A DNA stretch of 64,000 nucleotides from Saccharum officinarum (lineage: Eukaryota; Streptophyta; Magnoliopsida; Poales; Poaceae): contig CM036159.1 in NCBI GenBank assembly GCA_020631735.1, positions 96,024,656 to 96,088,655 on the forward strand, given 5' to 3'. Each line of letters starts with the position of its first letter. The stretch's first letter is position 1. This document shows positions 10,943 to 22,482 of this stretch, in pieces. The notes below the pieces were generated by a model. The model saw only the letters and a program-made list of their open reading frames with translations, did not search any database and was not told where the DNA came from. The position numbers and the translations under genes were made by a program.

Positions 10943-11094
10943 ATATTATTCTTGTAGTAATGCCAGATAATACCAACAAATATTTTTGGCACCATCATCA
11001 CTGGGGATAACAACCTTGTTTAGTAATGCTAGAAGTGTAGGTAATTATTAGGTGGCTACTAAAACAAGTGTCGAGTTAATAAATACCAACAGCA
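10943..11094 (+). mobile_element. End of LTR-like B, degenerate PBS and leader of the Tat-type element
   Basis: The LTR end is TACCAACA at about 10979. Shortly after, at about 10984-11004, comes TTGGCACCATCATCACTGGG. This is a decayed version of the TGGCGCCGTTGCCGGGGA primer site found after LTRs of many grass Tat/Athila elements. The leader then continues without a gag frame. Confidence 0.5.
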
Positions 11095-11566
11095 GTCCAC
11101 CAAGTGGTAGCCTGAGGTGGTTGATTTGTTCTTAGAGGTGAGCGGGATCAGGAGCGAGATGGAGAACAAGACACAGATTTAGATAGGTTCAGGTCATCAG
11201 CGTGACGTAATACCCTAGTCTTGTTTCTTGCTTATTGATGCTGGCTATCGTATATGATTGCGTAAGTTTGGAGGGGTCCCCTACCCGCCTGGGGGTAGGG
11301 TTACATGCCGATCAGGTATCTAGCTAACCGACTAACAAACAAGATTTACACGAGTTGTTACATTTAACATATCCTAACAGATTCTACGAGATCTTCAGGA
11401 TGATGCTGAAATGCCTTGCGGTGTGCGCCGAGCTGTTCGGCGGCGGGTGCCGAGCTCTTCCGTGGACCGTAAGGCACCGTCTTGTGGGCTGGGCCACGCC
11501 ACCACGGCACGGCCCATGTAGTCCACTGTGGGTACCTAGGGTTAGACCCTCCCACAGACACTCTCC
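11095..11566. mobile_element. Unassigned repeat fragment inside the Tat element
   Basis: This replaces the expected gag. It contains a GATTTAGATAGGTTCAGGTC-type motif and a GC-rich tract ending TTAGACCCTCCCACA, both typical of LTRs or LTR-adjacent DNA of grass elements. No paired ends or TSD were found, so family and limits are uncertain. Confidence 0.3.
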
Positions 11567-13241
11567 TTTGAGGTTGTGCAAGACACATATCATGCCATCC
11601 TCGGCATACCGTGTTTCATCAAGTTCATGTTTGTGCCCCACTATGCATACCTAAAGATGAAAATGCCAGGCCCAAAGGGCATCATCACAATCTCTGTGGA
11701 TCTCCAAAATGCTTATCAACGCGATCTACTTGTTGTCGAGAACGCGGTCCGAAACTTGGACTCGGCGCAGCGTGAACTAGACTATGTCCTCATGCAAGGA
11801 CATGGCTCGAGGGCTTCGATGCCACCGCCGCACCTCGACTTCCAATCCCCATCTCCCAAGGAAAGAAGGCTGCCACACGCCTAATTCACGGCCTCACAAC
11901 CAACTATGGCCCCCTCATTTATGCCCGGAGAGGATTCGAGGAAGGTATGTTGGAGAAAACTGACCCGAGCAAGACGACGAACATCGGGAGAAGCCTGAAC
12001 CAGGCACAACAAGACGAACTTATTAAGTTCCTGATTGACAATCGGGACATATTTGCTTGGACGCCCTCAAACATGCCGAGAATCCCTAGGGAGATCACTG
12101 AGCATTCTCTGAGGATCCGGGCCGACACCAAGCCAGTCAAGCAACGCTTGAGGCAGTTTGATGATGAAAGGCGCAAGGCTATAGAAGAAGAGATAGCCAA
12201 GCTCCTCGACGTAGATTTCATCAGGGAGGTTTTGCATCCAGACTGGCTTGCAAACCCTATCTTAGTACCCAAGAAGAACAATAAATGGAGAATGTGTGTT
12301 GACTATATATACGAGCCTTAACAAGGCATGCCCAATGGATCCTTACCCCTTGACCCGTATAGATCAAATCATTGACTCCACTGCAGGGTCAGAACTGCTC
12401 TGCTTCCTCGACGCTTATTCCGATTATCACCAGATCCGGATGAACAAGTCAAACCGATTGGCAACTTCGTTCGTCACCTCGATTAGGGCATACTGCTATG
12501 TCACCATGCCATTCGAGCTAAAGAACGCAGGGGCTACCTATGAAGCGCTGCCTTCATGCATAAATCGGTAGAAACACCAAAGCATATGTCGATGACATCG
12601 TCATAAAATCATCAAAAGTTGGGAACTTGATCCAGGATCTCACGAAAGCCTTCAACAAACTCCAAAAGTTCAAGATCAAGCTCAACCTAGAAAAATGTAC
12701 CTTTGGGGCATGATCTGGCAAACTGCTCGGTTATATCGTATCGCCTCGTGGGATTGAGACCAACCCATGAAGGCCAAAGCCATCCTTGATATGGGACCCC
12801 CTCGAGCGTTAAGAGACGACCTAAAGCTCATGGGATGCCTGGCTTCCTTAAGTTGATTCATCTCTAGACTAGGCGAGAAGGGACTTCCCCTCTATAAGCT
12901 CTTGTGCAAGACGCCAGACTAGCGATGGACCTTGGAAGCTCAATGGGCTTTTGATGATATCAAGGGCTTCCTCACCAAACCTCCCATTTTGGTGACTCCT
13001 CGCAAAGAAGAGCCTCTACTCCTATACATCGTGGCCACCACCTAGGTGGTTAGTGTGGCAATAGTCATAGAAAGGAAGGAAGAAGGCCACATCCAGACCA
13101 TCCACCGATCGGTGTATTTTCTTAGTCAAATATTGGTCGAGAGCAAAATTCGCTACCCACACATTCAGAAGATACTCTATGGAGTGTACATGGCAAAGAA
13201 GAAGTTGGTTCACTACTTCGATGCACACCCGATTACCGTGG
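11567..13241 (+). pseudogene. Tat-lineage Ty3/gypsy pol remnant: protease end, RT, RNase H
   Basis: At 11567-11880 the frame encodes the protease/RT linker (YHAILGIPCFIKFM, HYAYLKMKMPGPKGIITI). At 11947-12320 it encodes the RT N-terminus (FAWTPSNMPRIPREI, ANPILVPKKNNKWRMCVDY). After a frameshift, 12308-12550 gives NKACPMDPYPLTRIDQIID and FLDAYSDYHQIRM. Near 12584 AYVDDIVIKSS holds the catalytic YVDD. The RNase H/connection region ends at 13241 with KKKLVHYFDAHPITVV. Stops and frameshifts are frequent and gag is absent, so it is dead. The reading resumes at 16223 after the solo LTR. Confidence 0.85.
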
Positions 13242-16222
13242 TGTAACATCCCAAAAAATCACATTCAAAAATCACTCACGTTTAAAATTATTTTCAAATG
13301 CATTTCAAAAACTATAAGTCATCTGAGATCTATATCCTTCTAAATCTTACCCATCTTATATCCATCCCAACTACCTCTCTTCAATTTATCATGCACCGTG
13401 GCATCGGCATCACCCGCCCGTTCCCCATCCCTCTCTCTCGCTCGCTCGCTTCGTCCGATGCCCCGACAGCGGCGCGTGCGCCAACCCCACCACCATCGCC
13501 GCAGCATGCACCCACGCTTGGACCCCCCTCGCCGACTGCGGCAGCTCGCACGCCGCCACGACAGCGGGTCCCACCTCCCACCTTTCCCTCTATCTTTCTT
13601 CTCCAAGCATGGCCACAACACATTCGTATATACGCGGCAAATGAAGCAAGACAAAGCACCCACCGAGGTAATATTCACTTTTACCATTTACCATACAAAC
13701 AAGCAAGACACACAGGCAATATGCATATACCACCAGCATACAAAGCACAAGCAAACAAGTGTCAGTAGTGCATCCACACATGCACACATACAGATAGCTC
13801 ATGCATGCATGCAAATTAGGCACCGACCACCATGCAAAATTAGGCACCGACCACCATACAAGGTTAGGCACCGTCCATTTACATGCTAAGCATCTACTTG
13901 CTACGCGCCGCACCACCCAAGCATCCGACCACAACGATGCCATTGGAGGCAAGCAAGCAAGCTAGTGGCAAATCCCTGTTTTCTGGCCTATAAAAAGGCA
14001 CGCCTGGTTGCTCTCCCACAGCAACACTCAGCTCACCACTCTCTTGCCTGCTCTCATTTCACTTGTCTTGCGTATACCGTATACGACAGTACGCACGAGC
14101 CGGGCTCGACCGTTATCGCACGACGAGGTGAGCAGCCCATGAGCATCCCCTTGCTCTTCCCACTCTTCCTGTGGTCTTCTCTTTACTTACCTCCTTGCCC
14201 TTGCCTGTGCCGAGCCGCTCCCGAGCTCCACGAGCTCAACCATGTCGTCGTCTATGTAAGAAGCAAGAAGAAGACCCTTGCTAGCTTTTCTCTCTCCCTT
14301 CCCATGCATGTGTGTATGACGTGTGGGTCCTAAGCTATAACTTCATCCAAATAGCACACGCATAGTATACACCATGCACTACCAGCCAAGCCAAATGCCC
14401 ACGTGATCACCCATTCCTTAATCGTGCATTATTCTTTTCCGCGTGATTAAAATTCGGCCATCTTGCAGAGCCACATGCCAACTCTGATTCTAAATATTAT
14501 TCTTTCTAAATTCATCTTAAATTATGATCTATCTCTCATATAAATTTTATGATTTTTAGAGCTTATTTGAATTTATGTGATTATTTATCTGTGCTTGTTT
14601 GTCTGTTGTGCTCGTTGCGTACGTTTAGCTGACGGAGTGAACGAGCCGGAGAACGAGGATGTCGGAGGCGAGTATCGAGAGTTCGACGCCAAGGACCCGG
14701 ACTGCCAGCAGGAGTTTGCCGCGGACGCCGACGGAGGCAAGTCCAGCCTATTCCCCTTTGATGCATGTTGATCCTATTTTTAAACACGACCCGTAGAAGC
14801 CGTTTTAAATATTACATGTACGTTATACGTACGAAGTATTTTCGCTGCTTAGCTAAAACTCGTTTGAATAGCCATCCTTGAATTGATATTACCTTATAAT
14901 TGTCTTGTTCAAACTTAGGAACAAATAATATACTACGATAAAATATTATTATTTAGTATGCTTAGCACTTGGTATTCATCATGGATACTTATCATATTTT
15001 TTCTCAAATGCAATAATTTTAAATGCAAAATTGTGTGAGTCGTGATAATAAATTGTGAGTATTATGAAAGGGTTAATGAACAAGTTATAGATGGTGATTA
15101 CCCTAGGGATGGGACAGATCGGTGTTCCTTTTGTGGGATGCCGTGGTGTTGGGGCTTGTACCTTTTGTGGTTAAGCATGAAGATATCCGCCTTGTCTCGA
15201 TTAAGGACTGAGTTGATGATTCATCTTGCCTAACTCATTTTCGTACAACCACTCGCCTTGCATGGGAAAGGCTTAGTCTAAATCCCTCTAGTTGGTATGG
15301 CAATCACCTGAAGGCAGATGTGCAACAGGACACTAAGAGATATATGTGGAAATTGATGGATATTGTATGAAATGTAAAGAGCTTTGTAAATTATTGTATT
15401 ATGAGATGTGGTCTTAGTGATCCCGTGGTGAGCGCCATTACTTAGCTATGGAGGGTAATGACTTTGATGGATCTGTGCTTGCACGACGGTGTTAAGCTAC
15501 GGTATCCTACTTGTGGGGAAAGTGTACAACCTCTGCAGAGTGTAAAATTTATTCGGATAGACGTGTCCACGGTATCGGACGAGTTATGGTTTGGTTTCAA
15601 CAACTAGATGGGTTGGGATGAGTGAAAACATGAGAGTGAATGTGATTTTAGAAATGAATGGTTGTCTGCCATATGTTGCGGGAACAGAGGGTTCAACAAC
15701 ACCTAAAATTGTGATCAACCCCTTTTTCAGAAATACTATTATATATGAAAAATATATATCTTTTGCAAAGGTATTTATAAAATGAAAGCCCGCATGTGTA
15801 AAAAGATAGCTTTATGCAAATAAACCAAGCCTTATCCTTGATACATATCCATATGCATATACTGTTATCCCATTCCGTAGGGTAAGGTTGGATTTGCTGA
15901 GTACTTTGTACTTACCCTTGCTTTGTTGAACAGAGGAAGATCCGGACTTCAATCCTGACGTGGCATACGAATAAGGTCGTGTCTGCACCCAACTAAGCCT
16001 GTGGCATTGGAATCCGTCAGATGATATGTATTAGCGAGACCTTTTCCTGGGTCTGTTGGACCTGTATTATATTGTGGTTACTTTTAATCGTGGCATGTCT
16101 TCATTGTCCACGCTTATCGAGACTACTACAATGAGACCTATCTGATGTAATAAATGTGTTACTAGCCTCCTGGGACTAGTATTGTATCACATTTGAATTC
16201 CTGGTTAACCAGGGGCGCTTCA
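13242..16222 (+). mobile_element. Solo LTR, Tekay-like, 2,981 bp
   Basis: It begins TGTAACATCCC and ends GCGCTTCA, with a perfect 5-bp TSD CGTGG at 13237-13241 and 16223-16227. It splits the Tat RNase H region. A TATA box (GGCCTATAAAAAGG) lies at about 13986-13999 after a GC-rich stretch. Near its end is TTTGCTGAGTACTTTGTACT (about 15893), a motif repeatedly seen in Tekay/Del-type grass LTRs. Open frames in the GC-rich part (13.3-14.8 kb) have no recognisable homology and lie inside the LTR, so they are not annotated as genes. Confidence 0.88.
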
Positions 16223-16227
16223 CGTGG

Positions 16228-16841
16228 TCACCTCCTTCCCACTAGGAGATATCATCAACAATCGAGATGTGTCTAGACGAAGCGCCAAGTGGGCCCTAGA
16301 ACTTGTGGCATATGGCATTACGTACGTGTCAAGAACGTCCATAAAATCCCAGACCTTGGTGGAGTTTGTTGCCAAATGGATAGAAGCACACGTCGAGTCG
16401 GCTGCAGCCGACTTGGAGCACTAGAACATGTACTTCGATAGCTCTTTGATGCTACAAGGAGCAGGAGCGGAAGTTGTCGTGGTCTCCCCTAGCGAGAACT
16501 GAATGAGGTATGTACTTCGTTTGAATTTAGAGGGTGCTACCAATAACATGGCAGAGTACGAAGCCCTGCTCCATGGGCTGCGGGCCGATGAAAGCCTCTA
16601 CATGCCACGACCCCAAAATGGAAGCTTACTGCGCCGAGGTTAGAAAAACATGAGGCAAAGTTCGATGGACTCGAGCTATGTCACATCCCTCGAAGGGACA
16701 ATGAAGAGGCTAACAACCTCGCCAGGGTTGGTTTGACTCGAGACATACCACTAGGTGGGGTGTTCTTCAATGAGCTAACCAAACCCTTGGCATGATGGGA
16801 AGTTGAAACTCAACCTCTCCCCAAACTGAGTGTACTCACAG
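16228..16841 (+). pseudogene. Tat pol remnant: RNase H end plus second (archaeal-type) RNase H
   Basis: The reading continues from 13241 with SFPLGDIINNRD and AKWALELVAYGITYV. From about 16430 follows YFDSSLMLQGAGAEVVVVSP, then MRYVLRLNLEGA and NNMAEYEALLHGLRA. The YFDGS...AEYEALL arrangement is that of the additional archaeal-type RNase H known from the Tat lineage, which supports that assignment. Several stops and frameshifts follow (16500-16800). Integrase is absent; the copy is cut at about 16841 by a different LTR fragment. Confidence 0.75.
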
Positions 16842-17762
16842 TTTGTAAGTGCAATCAAGCCCTATTGTGGGTTTTGGCATTGATGACCACCTAATTAGAG
16901 GACTAATGAGCTTTACTAAGATGACAAGTAGAGAATTCATATTTGAGGATGTTACATGGAAAGGAGGAGCCCCTAATTACTTTTATGGATGGCTTCGTAC
17001 TCAGAGGAGGTTTTATTTTATTTTATATTTCGAATTTGAGTATAGGAAAAGCCGTACTATCAAGGGGGACATGCCTCCTGGTTCAAAATGCGTGACCAAG
17101 TGCTCATATCTTCCCAAAAGCATCCTCATCCATCCACCAGACATCTAGCAAAATAGGTTTTCATTCCTTGCTGTTTGGTGAGTGCGGCAGTGCCGGACTT
17201 AAGTGGCCGTTTGGAAATAGGGGGTATTTATACCCTTTCTTGTCCTCCCCAATGGCAACTGCTTCTTCTCCAATATTCATTTCACAAGCAGAATAGACCA
17301 GAGCTCTCTCTTCCTCCATTGGCAAACCTTGAGCTCCCAATATTCTCCATCGATTTCTCCATCAATCCTTGAGAGAAAAGGTGCCAAAACTCGATTAGAG
17401 AGCAGATCCACCGATTCCCAAACTCTAAAGAGCATTTAGTTTAGGTTTTGGCCGGCGGTTGTGTTTGTTACTCTTGGAGCTTTGCTCCTAGCCGGCTAGA
17501 GCGTCGCCCGGTGAGCTTGCCAAGCTTGTGGCAGTCCCGGGAGGTTTGTATCCACCTCTTGCAGCTAGTGAAATCACCTCTCATCTCAAGAGTTCATTCT
17601 CTTAACTTGAGAATGAGGTAGGGTTGAAATAGACCCTTTGCCTTAGTAGCAAGCCTTAGTGACAAAACCCTCAACAACATGGACTTAGGCAAGCCTTAGT
17701 GGCAAGCTGAACCACGGGATAAATCATTGTATCACTTGTGCTTGCCATGCTTCACTTGCTCC
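16842..17762 (+). mobile_element. Copia (Maximus/SIRE-like) LTR fragment
   Basis: It starts TGTAAGTGCAATCAAGCCC. It contains phrases I associate with large copia LTRs of grasses (about 17360-17740: GAGAGAAAAGGTGCC, CCACGGGATAAATC). The 3' end is not defined. No ORF is supported. Confidence 0.4.
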
Positions 17763-18534
17763 GACGAGCTGCTGCTGCGGGGCTGCTACTGCGCAAGTAG
17801 GAGGAAGGAGTGGAATGGGGTGAGTGGGGAGGAGCGGGGCGCTGGCAGGCGTTTTGGTGAGGCGAGGGGGCGGTGGGACCCGCCGGAGCGCCACCCATCG
17901 GCCGACGCCGGCGTACGGTAACCACGCGATGGCCGTCGCCTGAGCGCGGTCAGGGCACGAGCGTGTGGGGGGCGAAGCCGAGCTAGGCCAGGCCAGTTTG
18001 CGGACTAGGCCGAGAAGCGAGGTGCGAGGCCCACTAAGGAGGAAAAAGCATTTTTTTTCTTTTTATTTTCAAATACACAACCCTCAAACTCCCATTTTTG
18101 AGCTCCAAAAATTCATTTTTAGAAGATACCCCAAAAATAAAAGTTATTCAAAATTTTATGCTCTTCAACTTTGCCAAAAGGAGCAAAGCAAAATTCCAAA
18201 TATATTTTGAGATAGAGATTTAAAGTCAATTTAAATCAAAACCCTAATTTTTGGAAGATTATTTTAAAAGCATAATTTGAGAAAAATTTGAATATAAACT
18301 TTGCTCCAAATTGCATCCTAACCACTTCTAAGTTGTTTAGGTGATCAAACAAGGTACAAACATGGCAAAACAAGCATTAACATGGCATCCAATCTATTGG
18401 AACAAGACTATGCAGCATATATGTTTCATTAGCATGTTTCAAGTTTATATTTCATGTAATGCTTATGAATGCATGAGAATGATTATGCTCATGATTTGCA
18501 AATGCTAATGCACGCTTAACACTGAGGTGTTACA
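17763..18534 (-). mobile_element. Tekay-like LTR fragment, minus orientation
   Basis: The right edge ends CACTGAGGTGTTACA, the reverse complement of a TGTAACACCTC... LTR start, like those at 13242 and 51000. The sequence leftward has the same AT-rich, ATGCATG-containing character. It is truncated on its inner side. Confidence 0.5.
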
Positions 18535-18535
18535 G

Positions 18536-18757
18536 ATCGTGGGTGTGGGTTTGGCTCCGACGTGGTCGTGCAGAGATCTCCTGAAGTGTGGTGACCCGGG
18601 TGATGTTGGTGTCGCTCACCAAGTGTTCGATGAAATGGATGATAGGGACATGGTTTCATGGAACTTTATGGTCGGTGTGTACATGCATGGGCAGAGGACT
18701 CCGTCTAGCAGCGGTGTGTACATGCATGGGCAGATGACTAAGTCTAGCAGTGGATGA
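18536..18757 (+). pseudogene. Fragment of a PLS-type pentatricopeptide repeat gene
   Basis: The open frame from about 18527 contains LLKCGDPGDVGVAHQVFDEM followed by RDMVSWNFMVGVY, the typical VFDEMxxRDxVSWNxMI core of PLS-class PPR proteins. Only about one and a half repeats remain. The end is overwritten by a direct duplication of about 38 bp (GTGTGTACATGCATGGGCAG at 18676 and 18714). It is probably a captured or orphaned gene fragment. Confidence 0.6.
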
Positions 18758-18909
18758 TCCCAGGTAACTCTCCCCTCTTGAATCCTTTCATCTTCACGCA
18801 ACGCTTGAGTTCTCGATTGTGATTTTTGTACTCTTCGTACAGTGCAGACAGGGGGACAAGGCCAAAGTGGGTAGGCGATGCTAGACGACACTCACTATGA
18901 ACATGCTAC

Positions 18910-21230
18910 CTTTTTTTAAAAATGTTAGTTGTTTAGCATGTGTTGCAACCTTCTTTCCATCTGTCCATGTTTCTCAATGTTATGTAATTTGTTGTTGCAT
19001 GACTAGAATTCAGATATAACAATAGTGAAACTTTGGTGTTGCACAAGCAGATTTCGTATGTAACAATAATGAGACTCTATTGTTGCAGTACGTTTCAGTT
19101 GATGTTGCAGTAGCACTGCTTTTTTAAGATGTTGTAGTGTGTTTCAGTTGCTTCAATCTCATATTGTAGTAGTTGTTCCATGTTGTTGTAGCATTTATTC
19201 GATGTTGTTGCAATAATATGTTCATGGTGTTTCAGCTGCTTCAACTAACGTTTCAGCTATTGTTCTTTGTTGTGGCAATATATGGCGTTTCAACTTCTTC
19301 ACCCCAATGTTGCAGCTATTGTCCTGTTTTGTTGTTGCGATATATATGTTCATGGTGTTTCAATTGCTTCAACTTATTGTTTCCGTAGTTTGTTCGGTGT
19401 TGTTGCAATAATACGTTCATGGTGTTTCAGCTACTTCAGCCTAATGTTTTAGCTGTTGTTCTTTTATTGTTGCAACAATGTGTTCATGGTGTTTCAACTG
19501 CTTCAGCCTAATGTTGCATCTATTTTGTTCCTTGTTGTTGCGAATGCTGTTTCAGTTGGGGTGATCTAGGGGTGTGTGGTCTTGCGCGGTATAGAGGCTA
19601 GCGGGGCTCTTCGTAGACATCATGGGTCGCGGGTTCATCGGTGTTATCGGGGATCTTCGTTCGACGAAGACGCAGTAGCAGCGGTTCACGCGAGTGCATG
19701 ATCCCAGGACGGCGGCGTCGGTGCGCCCACGGGTGACGAAGAGAAGCGAGCGGCTGGGGCGGGTGGATTTTTTGGGCGAGGTTGGCTCGGTGCGACATGC
19801 GGCCGCGGCACCGTCCGATGGATCAGTTTCCATCGCACGTCCGAGCGCTAGCAACGCTATGATGTTGCATCTCACATTGCTTTTTTGTTTTTGTTGTTGC
19901 AGTAGCGTTTTTTTTGCTATTGCAACAAGTATTTTTTGTTTGTTACATTAGTCTTTTTTTTCTGATGTTGCATCTCACATTGCCCTTTGTTTCTATTGTT
20001 ACAGTCAGGCCCGGCCCTGGGGGGGTGCGAGCTGTGCATTGGCACAGGGCCCTCAAAGCCAAGGGACCTAATCCCAGGTATGTACACACTATAAGCTATA
20101 GCTGGTATACTCTGGTCCAATAGAAAATCATATATGTGGCTCAAAAATACTGGAGCATGTGAAGAAGAGTATGTCAATTTCCCTTCCACCGCGGCCGCTC
20201 TCTTCGTCGCTTCATAGCTGCGTCTTCGCGTCCGGCGTCATTCTTGCGCGTTGTCGTAAATGAAGGGCCCATCTTTCTGGCCAAGCTCCAGGCCCATAAA
20301 TTGACAGGACCGGGCCTGGTTACAGTCGCTTTTGTTCTGATGTTGCAGTAGACTTGTTATAATGTTTCACCTTGCATTGCTTTTTTGTTTGATGTTGCAA
20401 ACAATTTTCTGGTGGGAACGCAGCGAGGATGCGACACACCTAGCGTGGGGGAACGATGATGTGGGCTCGAGCGGGTTGTTTTATTGCTGCGGTTGGGGCG
20501 GGCGGGTTTGGGATGGCTCAGTGCGAAGGGCCCGACGACCGCGCTCCTCCCCGCCTTCCGTCCATCCTCCACACACCTTTCTCCCTCCCTAGCCAACGGT
20601 GGCGTCTTCCTCCCCCACCATGGCGGCTCCGTCCCCTACACCGACATCTTCTTCCCTGACCGCGACGTCCTCCTCCTCCACCCAGCTCCCTCCTCCCCAC
20701 CCCAGCGGCGCCTCTCCTCGACATCGGCGTCCTCCCCCCGCAGGGAGCTCCTGAAGCCCTCAGATTTGGCGGCCATGGCGCTCCCCGCGCAGACTCTCTC
20801 TCCCCCTATGTTGCAATTGTATCTTTCAATTGTTTCAGACGCTTCAGAGGTGTGTTTGTAGTTGAATTATATAGATGTTGCACGAGTAGATCTGGGGATG
20901 TGTTTGCCCATGTTGCAAATGGTTTCAAAGGTTTGTTGCAAGCACAATTTCAAGATGTTTCACTTTTTTCTAGATGATGTTGCAATTGTTCTGATCTGGA
21001 TGTTTCATATGCTTCGAAGAAATGTTGCAATAATATTTTCAAAATGTTTCAGTTGCTTCAGTATCATGTTGCAGCAGTTGTTCTATATTGTTGCAAGTGT
21101 TTTATTTGAGCGTTGTTTTCATGTGCTTCACACCAATGTTGCAATAATATGTTCCAAATCTTTTCAGCTGCTTCGACCTATTGTTTGAACAGTTGTTCTG
21201 TGTTGTTGCAAGTGTTAGATCTGCAGCCTG
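18910..21230 (+). repeat. Degenerate GTTGCA/GTTTCA repeat array
   Basis: Irregular units of roughly 50-60 bp carry ATGTTGCA, GTGTTTCAGCTGCTTCA and TTGTTCTTTGTTGTTGC. They are densest at 19010-19560 and 20800-21220, with shorter runs at 19855-20000 and 20335-20400. Two GC-rich non-repeat blocks lie between (19560-19850, 20400-20800). This looks like the subterminal or internal repeat region of a large DNA transposon (CACTA- or Helitron-like), but I found no diagnostic ends. No gene is supported inside it. Confidence 0.5.
20006..20318. mobile_element. Non-autonomous hAT element, 313 bp
   Basis: Termini CAGGCCCGGCCCTGG and GACCGGGCCTG form an inverted repeat with one or two mismatches. The 8-bp TSD GTTACAGT is perfect (19998-20005 and 20319-20326). 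Element type follows from the 8-bp TSD and CAGGSCCGG ends. It carries no transposase and interrupts the GTTGCA repeat array. Confidence 0.88.
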
Positions 21231-21496
21231 CAGGCCATCCTCAACCACGACGAACTAGATATTGGGGGCAAACCTGAGAAATAGAGGGTCTGCGCGAGCC
21301 AGATGTGGTGGTAGTGCGGAGGAGTCCGTCCAAGGCTGACCTGGGAGCACTGTTTGTGGGGCCAGGGAGGCGACCTAGTGGAGGAGTCCGGGGGGCGAGC
21401 CGTGAGCCGTGGTTGAGTGGAGGAGGCCGTGGGGGGAGCTCGGGGCGCGTGCAGACCGGTGGCCGGAGTGGGGGTGACGGGCAGTGGCAGGCATGA

Positions 21497-21946
21497 GACT
21501 ATCTGCACTGGATACGACAAATGCATCTAGTAAACATATAGAGGATCATACAGCGTAAAAAATCACTGCACCGGGGAACGCTACACGCTGCGCTATCCGC
21601 CTTCCCACGCTAAATATAGCGCACGGCGAGAGATATGCGGTTCGTCTGTCAGAGCAGGAAGGGAGAGAGAAGGGAATCTAGCTGCGAGCCCCACTGTTGC
21701 AAGTAATAAAAAAGTGTTATAACTCACGAAACCAAAAATCCAAATTAAATTCTGATTACACTATTAAATTCGTTTCAATAAATCCTTCAAAACTAGATCT
21801 CACATGGATATATTTAGATAAAGTGACAAGTGGGTCCTACAGTAGATAGAGGATGAATGAGTGCGGAAGAATTGAGTATAGATGAGAGAATCTTGATGAC
21901 CAAAACGTATACAAGATGAAAATAGAGGATCATGAGTGCGGATAGC
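21497..21946. mobile_element. Harbinger-like non-autonomous element, diverged
   Basis: The left end GACTATCTGCACT and right end AGTGCGGATAGC are inverted and match the ends of the element at 60677 (GGCTATSCGCACC). Flanking 3-mers are TGA and TTA, one mismatch. GAGGATCAT occurs just inside both ends. There is no transposase ORF. Confidence 0.5.
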
Positions 21947-22482
21947 TTACGCGTGCGCAGTCCGCAGACGACGAGGGCCTACAGAGCAGAGGCGGCGGCC
22001 GTTGGCCGGGCGATGGGCAGGCGTGTAGCTCCGCGAGTGCGCAGTCGGCGGCCGGCCAGCTATATGCATAGGAGCCCTGTTTGCTGTTCTGGGGCGGCCG
22101 GCGGGAGGGAAGCGCCGGGGATTGCAGCACGGACGGGAATACACATTATGATTGGTGGGCGGGGATACGGATGCCTCTTCTCTCTTCTGTTGCCAACCCC
22201 CACGTATCGAGTTCCGATTAGTTGGTGGCGTCCGGACGCCGGCGCGTCCGTTTTTTCCCCGTTCCAAAATAAAAATGGAGAGAAACCCGTCAACGGGCGA
22301 CAAGTCCGCGGCCCAGCCCAAGAGAGCCCGAACCCACAACGTCTCCTTCTCTGCTGTGGGTTGCCGACTTGCGGCCCTGCCAAACGAAGCCATATCCCAC
22401 CTGAAGAAACGCCGTCCCCCTAACCCTAAACCCAAATCCTCGAGCGCGTCCTTCAATCTCCCCAAACCCAGCCGAAATCGTG
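21947..22482 (+). promoter_or_regulatory. Upstream region of the DUF1618 gene
   Basis: GC-rich sequence between the Harbinger-like element and the DUF1618 start codon. No clear TATA box is seen. The overlapping open frames on both strands are low-complexity and are not supported as genes. Confidence 0.35.

Noticed and set aside
13298..14333. Several 60-160 codon frames on both strands
   Set aside because: They lie within a Tekay-like solo LTR with defined ends and TSD; none has a recognisable domain.
18910..21230. CRISPR-like or satellite array
   Set aside because: Units are irregular in length and sequence with no constant repeat and unique spacer pattern, and the DNA is plant nuclear.
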